Source: Clostridia bacterium (GTDB taxonomy: Bacteria > Bacillota > Clostridia > Oscillospirales > CAG-272). From it: a stretch of DNA of 35,998 nt. Positions 17,401 to 25,325 of this stretch are shown here, in pieces. A model generated the notes under the pieces. The model did not search any database. It was not told the origin of the DNA and saw nothing but the letters and a program-made list of their open reading frames with translations. Position 1 is the stretch's first letter; the number at the start of each line of letters is the position of its first letter. The position numbers and the translations under genes are program-made. The stretch spans positions 1 to 35,998 of the forward strand of contig JAFVYN010000130.1 in the NCBI GenBank assembly GCA_017508605.1, read 5' to 3'.

Positions 17401-17963
17401 TTCGTGCCGCTGTAAAGCTCGGCAGCTGCCATCGAAATGAAATTGGTGTCAAGGAAGGCGCCTTTTTCGAGAAGACCGGTCTCAAAGGTCGCGCTTTCGG
17501 AAGCGGACTTCTGTCCCTTGTCATCCCAGACGGTGACCTGCCAGGTATATTCGGTGGAGGAGGTAAGAGCCTTACCGTCATAGTCGATGCCGTAAGACTT
17601 ATCGCTCTTGACTCTGCCGCTGTCCCAAACGGTGGTGTCACCGTTCTTGACAACGATCTGATAGCTTTCCTGCGACCAGCCGAGGCGGTCGGAATTGGTC
17701 TTCCAGCTGAAGTTGGGCGCTTTGTTGTCAATGCCGACGGGATCTTTCATATCGTCGACGTAAAGCGCGTAAAGATCGGCATCCGGAACGGGAGTTACCG
17801 AGGTGTCGGGATCTTTGGTGGTACTGTTGGGTGAGGTCGTCACGTTGGGACCCTCCTTATCTGTGGTAATGGCGGTGGTGGTAACTTCATCACCGCAGGC
17901 GGCGAGCATCAACGTGCTGAGAAGCATGATGGATGCAAGCAAAAGGCTGATGATACGTTTCAT
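14436..17963 (-). CDS. secreted lipoprotein alpha-L-rhamnosidase (GH78)
   Basis: 1175-aa extracellular glycosidase predicted to release terminal alpha-L-rhamnose from plant or bacterial glycans. Residues 1-22 are a signal peptide ending in a lipobox (LAAC, lipid-bearing C23), followed by a Thr/Ser-rich linker. An Ig-like domain comes next (~65-160), then an inserted concanavalin/LamG-like segment (~170-350), then the rhamnosidase N-domain and an (alpha/alpha)6 catalytic barrel. The GH78 hallmark DERQGWTGD lies at 762-770, with E763 the likely general acid, and WGDW follows downstream. The C-terminus is a beta-sandwich. The concanavalin-like insertion makes it longer than typical GH78 enzymes. 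AAAGGA precedes the ATG. No transporter or rhamnose-catabolism gene is adjacent. Confidence 0.93.
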   Translation of the reverse strand: MKRIISLLLASIMLLSTLMLAACGDEVTTTAITTDKEGPNVTTSPNSTTKDPDTSVTPVPDADLYALYVDDMKDPVGIDNKAPNFSWKTNSDRLGWSQESYQIVVKNGDTTVWDSGRVKSDKSYGIDYDGKALTSSTEYTWQVTVWDDKGQKSASESATFETGLLEKGAFLDTNFISMAAAELYSGTKYTIDFDFIIDVGNQGFCFNMSDTGTFACWQVNTSLGGAILLRPHFKQGGNWTAYPGGPGNVQAVDITSAVGYSVGEVIGKTVHERIEVNGKVVKTYFGKDENSLTLAATYTHSANLPLVNIGFRHSTVAGADTEIATYDNIVIRDKDGKVIYENDFSESTHHFSGSSYATLVDGKLRVGTTDNIAENIYIRTEANGLPVFRKEITVKAGLVSAKLYSSGLGVYESFVNGKRVGRVYEDGSIEYHELKPGFTEMADRKFYNTYDITSYLTEGKNALSAIVSKSWWSDTAANRFGKEDAYLAKLILTYNDGTKETIVTDTTWKTACAAAVTYADIFTGESYDARISQDFMKVGFDDSAWTNAKINREFTGEIVAWQGSFITVREDLERKPVSLTVFKGATGANANAYGKINVLTTQTEGAVTLKAGETLLVDFGQNFAGWECFTVSGKAGTVLSVRHGEILNDQNGEKSRGNDGPGGSIYNANYRSAKAQTTYILSGKGEETYHPSFSFYGFRYIEITATDDITLHAVSGQVVTSVDIDTGFMTTTDKDINQLISNVRWGMYSNYLSIPTDCPQRDERQGWTGDTQVFAQAGSYLAYSKTFLEKFMTDMRDAQNNEGAYAGTAPTGAYAGAGWGGTGWADAGVIVPYTLYVHYGDTDVILDNWDSMQWYVDDFLMVKDGPENIWGDWLAYESNDGTIQSMLSRAYYAWDALMMAEMATAIGKTSDAERYMALYEEQKATFIDQYVSSTGRLKRTEQSVCLYALYLNLLPDEKSYNTVLTQLVNNIKARGNKLGTGFLGTAIIMKTLTKIGKNDIAYTLLLQHDNPSWLYSVDQGATTIWERWNSYTLENGFGDVGMNSFNHYAYGAVAGWMFESMAGIGADPENPGFKHVLLTPQPDKRLGCEASYDSPYGVIKASSQFEGDAWTYKFSLPANTTAKLTLPKSASDITLNGKALSALTAEDGVLSVTTENGVTVIEVVCGSFTLGANLK

Positions 17964-17983
17964 ACTGTGTCATCCTTTCTTTG

Positions 17984-17995
17984 TTATCCGGATAA
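17984..17995. promoter_or_regulatory. 12-bp palindrome in the GH78 leader
   Basis: TTATCCGGATAA is a perfect 12-bp palindrome about 30 nt downstream of the predicted start point and just before the GH78 ribosome site. It could be an operator. It is separate from the larger inverted repeat upstream. Confidence 0.4.
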
Positions 17996-17998
17996 ACA

Positions 17999-18045
17999 CA
18001 AGATCTGTGATATCCGAGTCCATTCTCAGTATATCACAGATCTTG
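17999..18045. promoter_or_regulatory. 15-bp perfect inverted repeat around the GH78 promoter
   Basis: Arms CAAGATCTGTGATAT (17999-18013) and ATATCACAGATCTTG (18031-18045) are perfectly complementary across 17 nt. The right arm overlaps the -10 box, so two operator half-sites bracketing the start point are plausible. If transcription comes from the upstream his operon, the same bases plus CTGAG/CTCGG could form a ~20-bp hairpin, but no T-tract follows, so a classical terminator is less likely. Confidence 0.65.
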
Positions 18046-18056
18046 AAAAAAGTCAG
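18028..18056 (-). promoter_or_regulatory. GH78 promoter
   Basis: On the - strand, CTGACT (18056-18051) is the -35, followed by a 17-nt spacer and TATACT (18033-18028) as the -10. The predicted start is near 18021, giving a leader of about 58 nt. Confidence 0.6.
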
Positions 18057-18105
18057 TAGCATTTTTTATATAGAAATATGCTCTTTTTTGCGACAGTTCA
18101 ATTTT

Positions 18106-18912
18106 TCATTGTTGTTTTTGTGCAAATTGTATAAAACCGTTCTCAAAACGGGTGATTCCGCAGTCTTCGGCATAGCGCAGGGCCTCTTCGAAGGCGTAGC
18201 CGATCCCCTCGACGCTGTGCGCGTCCCCCGACAAAAGAAAGCGGGCGCCCTTTTTGTGAAGATAGGTGAGGATCTCGCGGGCGGGGTAGGGTGCCGTGCG
18301 CCAGCCCCGTGAGATCGCGCCGGTGTTGATCTCGAAGGGAATACCGAGTGAGAGAAGGGTGTCCGCCGCCCTTTGCCACGCCATGCGGTAGCGCGCCGAG
18401 GTCGGGTCGATGAGATCTGTTCTCTCGGAAAACTTCATGAGAAGGTCAAAATGCCCGATAAAGGCGGGCTTGTGCCGTCCGACAGTAGCAAGCGCTTCAA
18501 AATAAGCCTCGGCATAGGCATCGGCATCCCCGTGAAATTCGGTTCTGATCACGTCGAGCGTCTTTTCGGGCGAGGCGTCGACGTCAAAATAGCCGCCAGC
18601 CGTCCTGACGTAATGCGCCGAGCCGATGAGGTAATCAAAGGCTTCCGTGGGGGTGTCGGCATAGGCGTCGACCTCGGCGCCTATGAAGATCCTGATGCGG
18701 CCGCGGTACTCCTCACGGAGCGAATTCAGCTCCTCAAGATAGCGCGCGGTATCCTCACGGGCGATGCAGTAGGAGGGATCAAAGCCGGTGTAGGAATGAC
18801 AGGAAAAGCCGAGCGCCGCAAAACCCTTTTCAATAGCTGCCTCGATCATCTCGCGCGGGGTATTCTTGCCGTCGCAATAGGTCGTGTGGAGGTGATAATC
18901 GGCGAGGATCAT
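18106..18912 (-). CDS. hisK: histidinol-phosphatase, PHP family
   Basis: 268-aa PHP-domain phosphatase converting histidinol phosphate to histidinol, the penultimate stage of histidine synthesis. The N-terminal metal motif [10 protein letters not shown] (H7, H9) and later His/Asp residues of the TIM-like PHP barrel are visible ([25 protein letters not shown]). It is the last gene of the his operon and overlaps hisIE by 4 nt (ATGA). Since HisB here lacks a phosphatase domain, this enzyme supplies that step. PHP proteins can be annotated as generic phosphoesterases, but the operon makes the assignment firm. Confidence 0.92.
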   Translation of the reverse strand: MILADYHLHTTYCDGKNTPREMIEAAIEKGFAALGFSCHSYTGFDPSYCIAREDTARYLEELNSLREEYRGRIRIFIGAEVDAYADTPTEAFDYLIGSAHYVRTAGGYFDVDASPEKTLDVIRTEFHGDADAYAEAYFEALATVGRHKPAFIGHFDLLMKFSERTDLIDPTSARYRMAWQRAADTLLSLGIPFEINTGAISRGWRTAPYPAREILTYLHKKGARFLLSGDAHSVEGIGYAFEEALRYAEDCGITRFENGFIQFAQKQQ

Positions 18913-19559
18913 GTCGTCATCTTCTCTTGCTTCACCTTTTTGTCGATGACGTGACGGGAAGCAAGCTCTTTGTGGATATCGTCAAGCGAGATGCCCATTT
19001 CAATCATCAGCACCATGACGTGGTAGGTGAGGTCGGCAATCTCATAGATCGTCTCCTTCTTATCCCCCGCCTTACCGCCGATGATGACCTCGGTGCATTC
19101 CTCACCGACCTTTTTGAGGATCTTGTCAATGCCCTTTTCAAAGAGGTAGGTGGTATAAGAGCCTTCCTTTTTGTCGGTCTTTCTGCCCGCGATCAGGGAC
19201 ATCAGACCCTCGAGTGTGAAGGGGTGGAGGGTATCGCTTTCGTAAAGGGGATTTTCAAAGCAGGAGTCGGTGCCGAGATGACAGGCAGGGCCTTCGGGAA
19301 GCACCCTGACTTCGAGCGCGTCACAGTCGCAGTCGGCGGTGATGGAGACCACCTTCTGATAATTGCCCGAGGTTTCGCCCTTCAGCCAAAGCTCCTGACG
19401 GGAGCGGCTGAAGAAACAGGTCAGCCCTTTTTCCAGGGTAATGGCGAGGCTTTCACGGTTCATATAGGCAAGGGTGAGCAGTCTTCCCGTCTCGGCATGG
19501 ACGACGACGGCGGGAATCAGCCCCTTTTCATCAAATTTTAAGCTGTTGATATCAATCAT
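18909..19559 (-). CDS. hisIE: bifunctional phosphoribosyl-AMP cyclohydrolase / phosphoribosyl-ATP pyrophosphohydrolase
   Basis: 216-aa fusion catalysing steps 2 and 3 of histidine synthesis. The HisI part (~1-120) contains the zinc/metal residues in [13 protein letters not shown] and [12 protein letters not shown]. The HisE part (~125-216) has [10 protein letters not shown] and [13 protein letters not shown] start at ATG 19559 (MIDINSLKF), 4 nt after the hisF stop region, with AAAGGA upstream. An open frame extends to 19769, but that extension is only the shadow of the hisF 3' end. Confidence 0.95.
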   Translation of the reverse strand: MIDINSLKFDEKGLIPAVVVHAETGRLLTLAYMNRESLAITLEKGLTCFFSRSRQELWLKGETSGNYQKVVSITADCDCDALEVRVLPEGPACHLGTDSCFENPLYESDTLHPFTLEGLMSLIAGRKTDKKEGSYTTYLFEKGIDKILKKVGEECTEVIIGGKAGDKKETIYEIADLTYHVMVLMIEMGISLDDIHKELASRHVIDKKVKQEKMTT

Positions 19560-19563
19560 GGGA

Positions 19564-20340
19564 TCATGTCCTTTCAGATGAAGTAAGACGGGTGGGAATG
19601 CCCGCACGGTAAAGCGCTTCCTTGAGGGAAGCGATCGAGACCTCGCCGAAATGGAAGATCGAGGCGGCAAGGCCGGCATCGACGGTGGGGAGGGTCTTGA
19701 AGAGCGTGATGAAATCCTCAATTGAGCCTGCGCCCCCCGAGGCAATGACGGGAACGTTGACCGCGTCACCGACTGCCTTCAGCATCTCAAGGTCAAAGCC
19801 CCGTTTGACGCCGTCGGTGTCGATCGAGTTGACCACGATCTCGCCCGCGCCCGAGTCAACGCCGTGACGGATCCAGTCGATGGCGTCAAGATGGGTATTT
19901 TCTCTGCCGCCCTTGGAAAAGACGGTGAATCTGCCGTCAACACGCTTGATGTCGACCGACAGAACAACACACTGGTCGCCATAGCGCTTGGCGGCTTCCC
20001 CGATGAGAGCGGGATTCCGGATCGCGCCTGAGTTGACGCTGACCTTATCGGCGCCGCATTTCAGAACACGGTCAAAATCCTCAAGGGTATTGATGCCGCC
20101 CCCGACCGTGAGGGGAATGAAGACCTTTTTGGCGGTTTTGGTAAGAATATCGGTGAAGAGCGCACGCCCCTCGCTGGAGGCGGTGATATCGTAAAAGACC
20201 AATTCGTCCGCGCCGCAGAGGGAATAGTGCGAGGCGAGGGTGACGGGATCCTCCACGTCGGAAAGTCCCTTGAAATTCGTACCCTTGACCACTCTGCCGT
20301 TTTTGACATCAAGGCAGGGAATGATGCGTTTGGTGATCAT
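19564..20340 (-). CDS. hisF: imidazole glycerol phosphate synthase, cyclase subunit
   Basis: 258-aa TIM barrel that uses ammonia from HisH to make imidazole-glycerol phosphate and AICAR. The catalytic aspartates D11 (IPCLDVKNG) and D130 (LSVDIKR) are present at canonical positions. The phosphate-binding glycine segments TVGGGI and SGGAGS are visible. It overlaps hisA by 4 nt (ATGA). Confidence 0.97.
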   Translation of the reverse strand: MITKRIIPCLDVKNGRVVKGTNFKGLSDVEDPVTLASHYSLCGADELVFYDITASSEGRALFTDILTKTAKKVFIPLTVGGGINTLEDFDRVLKCGADKVSVNSGAIRNPALIGEAAKRYGDQCVVLSVDIKRVDGRFTVFSKGGRENTHLDAIDWIRHGVDSGAGEIVVNSIDTDGVKRGFDLEMLKAVGDAVNVPVIASGGAGSIEDFITLFKTLPTVDAGLAASIFHFGEVSIASLKEALYRAGIPTRLTSSERT

Positions 20341-21050
20341 AAAGCCTCCTTGATGGCGTCCTTCAGCGAGATCGCGCCGGTGTAATACGCCTTGCCGATG
20401 ATCGCGCCGTACAGTCCGAGGGCTTTGAGCCTTCTGACGTCATCCAGCGAAGACACACCGCCCGAGGCAACGAGCTGAAAGCGGTAGCGGGAAGACAGCG
20501 TTTCGTACAAGGCGTGGCTTGCGCCCTCCATCGCGCCGTCCTTGGCGATATCGGTGCAGATGACGGTGGCAAGGCCCATGTCCTCAAGAGATTTCAAAAA
20601 GGCGAAGGTATCAAGATCCGCCGTTTCCCGCCAGCCGCGGACGGCAATTTTCTGATCCTTGAGATCGACACCTACGGCGATCCTGTCGCCGTATCGGTTC
20701 AGCGCCTCTTTCAGAAAGGGAAGGTTTTCCACGGCAGCCGTACCGAGAATGACACGGCTGACGCCGTTTTCAAGATAAGCTTCGACAGTCTCCATCGAAC
20801 GGATGCCGCCTCCGATCTCAACCGAGAGGGAGGTGTTTTGCGCGATGGCGCGTACCACGTCAAGATTCGGTGTCGTGCCGTCTTTGGCACCCTCGAGATC
20901 GACGGTGTGGATCCAGGTAGCGCCCGCTTTTTCAAAATCCTTGGCAACCGACAAAGGATCGTTGCTGTAGACGGTCATTTGGTTATAATCGCCGCGATAC
21001 AGTCTGACCGCCTTCTTTTCATACAGGTCAATGGCGGGAAAAATCAGCAT
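20337..21050 (-). CDS. hisA: ProFAR isomerase
   Basis: 237-aa TIM barrel isomerising ProFAR to PRFAR. D8 (FPAIDLYEKKAVRL) and D129 (VGVDLKD) are the expected catalytic acids, and phosphate loops (EIGGGIRS, ASGGVSS) are visible. AAAGGAG lies upstream of the ATG at the end of hisH, with which it overlaps by 7 nt. Confidence 0.96.
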   Translation of the reverse strand: MLIFPAIDLYEKKAVRLYRGDYNQMTVYSNDPLSVAKDFEKAGATWIHTVDLEGAKDGTTPNLDVVRAIAQNTSLSVEIGGGIRSMETVEAYLENGVSRVILGTAAVENLPFLKEALNRYGDRIAVGVDLKDQKIAVRGWRETADLDTFAFLKSLEDMGLATVICTDIAKDGAMEGASHALYETLSSRYRFQLVASGGVSSLDDVRRLKALGLYGAIIGKAYYTGAISLKDAIKEAL

Positions 21051-21688
21051 ACCGTACTCCTTTCGGTGTCCTTCACGGGGTCGATCTCCAGAAAGGCTCT
21101 GAGGATCTTCAGCCCGACCTCGCCGCTTTTTTCGGGATGAAATTGACAGCCGTAGACCGAGCCATGGGAAACGGCGGCGGTGAGGGGATGGGAATAGTCC
21201 GCTGTGGCAATGAGAGAATCCTCACAGCCGCAGGCGTAGTAGGAATGAACGAAATAGACATAGTCGCCCTCGTTCAGATAGCGAAAGAGGGGAGATGGAC
21301 GGGTGAAATGAAGGGCATTCCAGCCGATGTGCGGGATCTTCAGAGCGGGGTCGATGACCTCAGCAATGGGACGCACCTCGCCGCGAAGCAGTCCGAGACC
21401 TTCATATTCGCCGTATTCATAGCTCTTGTCAAAGAGCATCTGCATACCGAGGCAGATGCCGAGCAGGGGTTTTCCCTTCCCGACCTCCTCGATGATGGTT
21501 TTATCAAGACCCGAAAGCATCAGCTTTTCTCTCGCGTCACGAAAAGCGCCCACACCGGGCAGGATGAGGCGGTCTGCCTTTCGGATCATATCGGGAGAGG
21601 CAGAGACCGTGACCTCGGCGCCGATCGCCTCAAACGAGCTGATCAGCGAGAAGAGATTGCCGACACCGTAATCAATAATGACTGTCAT
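21044..21688 (-). CDS. hisH: imidazole glycerol phosphate synthase, glutaminase subunit
   Basis: 214-aa class I glutamine amidotransferase delivering ammonia to HisF. The triad is C79 (LLGICLGMQ), H184 and E186 (CQFHPEKSG). The start codon follows the hisB stop with no spacer; AAAGGA within the end of hisB serves as ribosome site. Confidence 0.97.
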   Translation of the reverse strand: MTVIIDYGVGNLFSLISSFEAIGAEVTVSASPDMIRKADRLILPGVGAFRDAREKLMLSGLDKTIIEEVGKGKPLLGICLGMQMLFDKSYEYGEYEGLGLLRGEVRPIAEVIDPALKIPHIGWNALHFTRPSPLFRYLNEGDYVYFVHSYYACGCEDSLIATADYSHPLTAAVSHGSVYGCQFHPEKSGEVGLKILRAFLEIDPVKDTERSTVC

Positions 21689-22276
21689 TTACAGCGTTCC
21701 TTTCGTGGAGGGAATGTCGTCGGGATGCTCGGTGTCGATCTTCACGGCGGCGGCAAGCGAGCGAGCGACAGATTTGAAGATGCCCTCGAGAATGTGATGA
21801 GTGTTTTCGCCCGCAAGCTGACGGATGTGGAGAGTGAACTCACCGTTGCGCGTGAGGGCTAAGAAAAATTCCTTGCCAAGCTCGGCGTCAAAATTGCCGA
21901 CGGTGTAAGAGGTGAAGCTGACGTCATATCCGAGGTAGCTTCTGCCCGAAAGGTCGACAGCGGAGAGGATCAGCACTTCATCCATCGGCAGGATCGTCGA
22001 GCCGTAGCGCATGATCCCGCGCTTATCTTTGAGAATTTCTTTCAAAGCCTTGCCGAGACAGATGCCGATGTCCTCCACGGTGTGGTGGTAGTCGACGTCG
22101 GAATCGCCGCGGCACTTGAGGGTGATGTCGAATCTCGCGTGCTTGGCAAACAGCGTGAGCATGTGGTTCAAAAACGCGCAATCGGTGTCGATCGTGGATT
22201 CTCCCTTGCCGTCAAGATCGATCGTAAGAAGAATATTGGTCTCTTTGGTATAACGGGTCATTTCGTAATATCTCAT
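21689..22276 (-). CDS. hisB: imidazoleglycerol-phosphate dehydratase
   Basis: 195-aa monofunctional dehydratase (no phosphatase fusion). Metal-binding motifs FLNHML and DYHHTVEDIG, and the second repeat of the fold (EFTLHIRQLAGENTHHILEG), are visible. I choose ATG 22276 (MRYYEM), with GAGGA about 8 nt upstream. The open frame continues to 22363, but that part overlaps hisC and is not conserved-looking. ATG 22261 is a possible shorter start. Confidence 0.93.
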   Translation of the reverse strand: MRYYEMTRYTKETNILLTIDLDGKGESTIDTDCAFLNHMLTLFAKHARFDITLKCRGDSDVDYHHTVEDIGICLGKALKEILKDKRGIMRYGSTILPMDEVLILSAVDLSGRSYLGYDVSFTSYTVGNFDAELGKEFFLALTRNGEFTLHIRQLAGENTHHILEGIFKSVARSLAAAVKIDTEHPDDIPSTKGTL

Positions 22277-22308
22277 AAATTCGTCCTCATCGGTAGTAAT
22301 GGCGTGCT

Positions 22309-23373
22309 TCAGCACGAAAAAGAGGGGATGACCGTTTTTAAAGCCTCGATCAGGGCTTCGCATTCCGTCCGCGAGCCTACCGTGATGCGTAAGTAATCGG
22401 CAATGCGGGGGGTATTGAAATGGCGCACGAGGATGCCTGCCTCCCGAAGGGCTTCATAGAGCATGCTGCCCGAACACCTCGGGTGCTTGGCAAAAACGAA
22501 GTTTGCCATCGAATCGGTGAGCGAAAAGCCGAGAGAGAGAAGCTCCTCACTCAGAAGCTTGCGGTTTTCGATGATCGTTTCGCAGTTTTTCAGGGTATAG
22601 GCTTCGTCACAAAGACAGCCAATGCCCGCCGCCATCGTCATGGCGTTGACATTATAGGGATTGGTGGCATATTTCATGGCGTTGAGATCGGCGATGAGCG
22701 TGGGATCGGCAATGCCGAAGCCGAGGCGCGCGCCTGCCATCGAGCGGGATTTTGAGAAGGTACGGGTGACGAGAAGGTTGTCATACCGTCCGAGAAGCGA
22801 GATGGCGCTCTCGCCCCCGAAATCAATGTACGCCTCGTCGACCACCACGACACCGTCGGTGCTTCTGACGATCGTCTCGACATCGTCAAGAGACAAAAGC
22901 AGTCCGGTCGGTGCGTTGGGATTGGCGAGAAAGACGGTTGCCCGCAGTCCTGTCATGGCGCCGACGTCGATCGAAAGATCGTCCTTCAGCGGGATCTTTT
23001 GGTACGGGATACGGTTGATCTCGGCAAAGACCTCGTAAAAGCCGTAGGTGATATCGGGAAAAACAGCGGGGCGGGTCTCGTCACAGAATGCCATAAAGGC
23101 GAAGTTCAGAATCTCATCCGAGCCGTTGGTCGCGAGAAACATGGTTTCGGGCAGGTGATAGGTCTCACCGAGCGCGCGGTGAAGAAGCGTGGCGGTGGGA
23201 TCGGAATACAGTTGTAGATTTCGGGCTGCCTCAGCCGCCTTTTCAATGGCTTTCGGAGAGGGGGGAAAGGGGGATTCGTTGGTATTGAGCTTGATATATC
23301 GTCTCTCCTTGGGCTGTTCTCCGGGGGTATAGGGCACAAGGGAGGCGAATTTCTGACTGAAATAACGGCTCAT
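22309..23373 (-). CDS. hisC: histidinol-phosphate aminotransferase
   Basis: 354-aa class I/II PLP aminotransferase converting imidazole-acetol phosphate to histidinol phosphate. The Schiff-base lysine is K208 in RTFSKSRSMAGARLG. N-terminal LNTNESPFPPSP and ATNGSDEIL (cofactor phosphate) are typical. It sits 3 nt after hisD. Confidence 0.95.
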   Translation of the reverse strand: MSRYFSQKFASLVPYTPGEQPKERRYIKLNTNESPFPPSPKAIEKAAEAARNLQLYSDPTATLLHRALGETYHLPETMFLATNGSDEILNFAFMAFCDETRPAVFPDITYGFYEVFAEINRIPYQKIPLKDDLSIDVGAMTGLRATVFLANPNAPTGLLLSLDDVETIVRSTDGVVVVDEAYIDFGGESAISLLGRYDNLLVTRTFSKSRSMAGARLGFGIADPTLIADLNAMKYATNPYNVNAMTMAAGIGCLCDEAYTLKNCETIIENRKLLSEELLSLGFSLTDSMANFVFAKHPRCSGSMLYEALREAGILVRHFNTPRIADYLRITVGSRTECEALIEALKTVIPSFSC

Positions 23374-23376
23374 GGC

Positions 23377-24654
23377 TTACTCTTTTCTCGTGCGGATCAC
23401 GGCACTTTCGGCATGGGCAGTGAGTCCTTCCTTGGTGGCGAAGAAGGCGACGTCCTCGGCAACGGCAGAAAGGGCATCCTTGGTGTAATAGGTGTACTGT
23501 GTTTTCTTGATGAAGTCATCCACCGAAAGGGGTGAGGAGAATTTCGCGGTACCGCTGGTGGGCAGGGTGTGATTGGGACCCGCGAAATAGTCGCCCAGCG
23601 CCTCGGGACAGTTTCTGCCCATAAAGATCGAGCCTGCGTGACGGATGGCGTCGAGGTAATCGAAGGGATTGTCGACAAGAAGCTCCAGATGCTCGGGCGC
23701 GATCTCGTTGGCGATCTCAATGGCTTGCATGAGGGTATCGGCAACGATGATCTTTCCGTTTTTGTCGATCGATTCTCTGGCAATGTCGGAGCGAAGAAGA
23801 GCGGGGATCTGTCTTTCGAGCGATTCCGACACCGCTTTGGCAAGCGCTTCGGAGTCGGTGACGAGGACGGCGGAGGCAAGGCGGTCATGCTCTGCCTGAG
23901 AAAGAAGATCGGCGGCGGCATGATCGGGATTGGTGTTGCCGTCGGCAACGATGAGGATCTCGCTGGGCCCCGCGATCATGTCGATCGAGACCTCGCCGTA
24001 GACCTGCTTTTTGGCTTCGGCGACGAAGGCGTTGCCCGGACCGACGATCTTATCGACCTTCGGGATGCTTTCGGTCCCGTAAGCGAGAGCGGCAATTGCC
24101 TGCGCGCCCCCGACCTTGTAGATCTTTGTGACTCCCGCGACACGGGCGGCGGCGAGAATGACGGGATTGACCTTGCCGTTTTTCATGGGAGGTGTGACCA
24201 TGACGACCTCTCTGACACCGGCGATCTTAGCGGGAATGGCATCCATCAGAACGGTGGAGGGATAAGCGGCAGTACCGCCGGGCACGTAAAGACCCGCGCG
24301 GTCAACGGGGATGATCTTCTGTCCCATGACGACACCGGGCGCGGTATTGATGATGAAGGAATTTCTGACCTGCTTTTCATGAAAGGCGCGGATGTTGGCG
24401 GCGGCTTTTTCGAGGATCTCGATAAAGCGCGGCTCGACCTCGTTAAATGCCTCCGCGATCTCCTCTTCGCTGACGGCAAGGGTGTCAAGGCGCACCTTGT
24501 CAAAGCGTTCGGTATAGTCAAGAAGGGCGGCGTCCCCCTTTTGACGGACGGTCTTGATGATATCGGCGACGATGGATGAAACGTCCACCTGCGGGACGAC
24601 ACGGGAGAAGATATCCTTGGAGTCGACCTCGCCGTAACGGTAAATGGTGATCAT
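23377..24654 (-). CDS. hisD: histidinol dehydrogenase
   Basis: 425-aa zinc enzyme oxidising histidinol to histidine in two NAD-dependent steps. Signature segments include GGTAAYPS, QAEHD (zinc/active-site region), APEHLEL and the GPNHTLPTSGTA stretch near the C-terminus. AGGAGG in the end of hisG precedes the ATG. Confidence 0.97.
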   Translation of the reverse strand: MITIYRYGEVDSKDIFSRVVPQVDVSSIVADIIKTVRQKGDAALLDYTERFDKVRLDTLAVSEEEIAEAFNEVEPRFIEILEKAAANIRAFHEKQVRNSFIINTAPGVVMGQKIIPVDRAGLYVPGGTAAYPSTVLMDAIPAKIAGVREVVMVTPPMKNGKVNPVILAAARVAGVTKIYKVGGAQAIAALAYGTESIPKVDKIVGPGNAFVAEAKKQVYGEVSIDMIAGPSEILIVADGNTNPDHAAADLLSQAEHDRLASAVLVTDSEALAKAVSESLERQIPALLRSDIARESIDKNGKIIVADTLMQAIEIANEIAPEHLELLVDNPFDYLDAIRHAGSIFMGRNCPEALGDYFAGPNHTLPTSGTAKFSSPLSVDDFIKKTQYTYYTKDALSAVAEDVAFFATKEGLTAHAESAVIRTRKE

Positions 24655-24656
24655 AA

Positions 24657-25301
24657 TCAGTCCTCCTTGTCCTTGGCAAGATAGTGACGGAAGCTTGTCA
24701 GGATGGTTTCAATGGTATCGCTCATAAAGCGAAAATGGGCTTTGTTGGCAATGAGACGTGCCGAGATCGGAACGACGGTCTCACGCACCTCAAGATCGTT
24801 TTCCTTGAGGGTGGTGCCGGTCTCGACGATATCGACGATGACGTCGGAGAGCTTCAGGATCGGCGCGATCTCGATCGAGCCATTCAGATGAATGATATCG
24901 ATGTCTCTGCCCTGCCGTCTGTAATAATCGGCGGCAATATGCGAGAATTTGGTGGCGACCTTCAGGGTCTTTTCGGGAGAATCGTGAAAATCCTTCGGAG
25001 CGGCGACCGCCATACGGCATTTGCCGATCCCGAGATCGAGCAGCTCGTAAACGTCGGGAGTGTACTCGAGAAGAATATCCTTGCCGCACACACCGATGTC
25101 AGCCGCACCCCGTTCCACGTAGATCGCGACGTCCGAGGGCTTGACCCAGAAATAGCGCACGCCCTTTTCTTCGTTTTCAAAAATCAGCTTGCGGGATTGC
25201 TCCTTGATGGAGGGACATTCGAAGCCCGCGGCTTCGAACATGCCGTATACCTTTTCGCCGAGTCTTCCCTTGGGAAGGGCGATATTCAGCATTCGTTTCA
25301 T
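24657..25301 (-). CDS. hisG: ATP phosphoribosyltransferase, short form (catalytic)
   Basis: 214-aa short-form HisG catalysing the first committed step. It opens with NIALPKGRLGEKV and carries the PRPP-loop segment IVETGTTLKEN. It lacks the C-terminal allosteric domain of long HisG, consistent with the HisZ gene directly upstream. Start ATG 25301 has AAGGA 8 nt upstream. Confidence 0.95.
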   Translation of the reverse strand: MKRMLNIALPKGRLGEKVYGMFEAAGFECPSIKEQSRKLIFENEEKGVRYFWVKPSDVAIYVERGAADIGVCGKDILLEYTPDVYELLDLGIGKCRMAVAAPKDFHDSPEKTLKVATKFSHIAADYYRRQGRDIDIIHLNGSIEIAPILKLSDVIVDIVETGTTLKENDLEVRETVVPISARLIANKAHFRFMSDTIETILTSFRHYLAKDKED

Positions 25302-25325
25302 ATGGAATTCCTTTTCTGTTCGTAC

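Noticed and set aside
15450..17834. 794-codon open frame on the + strand
   Set aside because: Antisense to the GH78 gene, which has a signal peptide, catalytic motif, promoter and terminator; the antisense product shows no family features.
14436..17963. GH78 gene as part of cassette A
   Set aside because: It is convergent, separated by a bidirectional terminator, has its own promoter and encodes an ordinary secreted glycosidase.
19560..19769. N-terminal extension of hisIE
   Set aside because: Overlaps hisF in another frame, low-complexity Ser/Pro/Arg translation, and ATG 19559 aligns with known HisI starts.
23569..24579. 336-codon + strand frame opposite hisD, and similar frames opposite hisG/hisZ
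   Set aside because: Shadows of strongly conserved his genes; no start signals.
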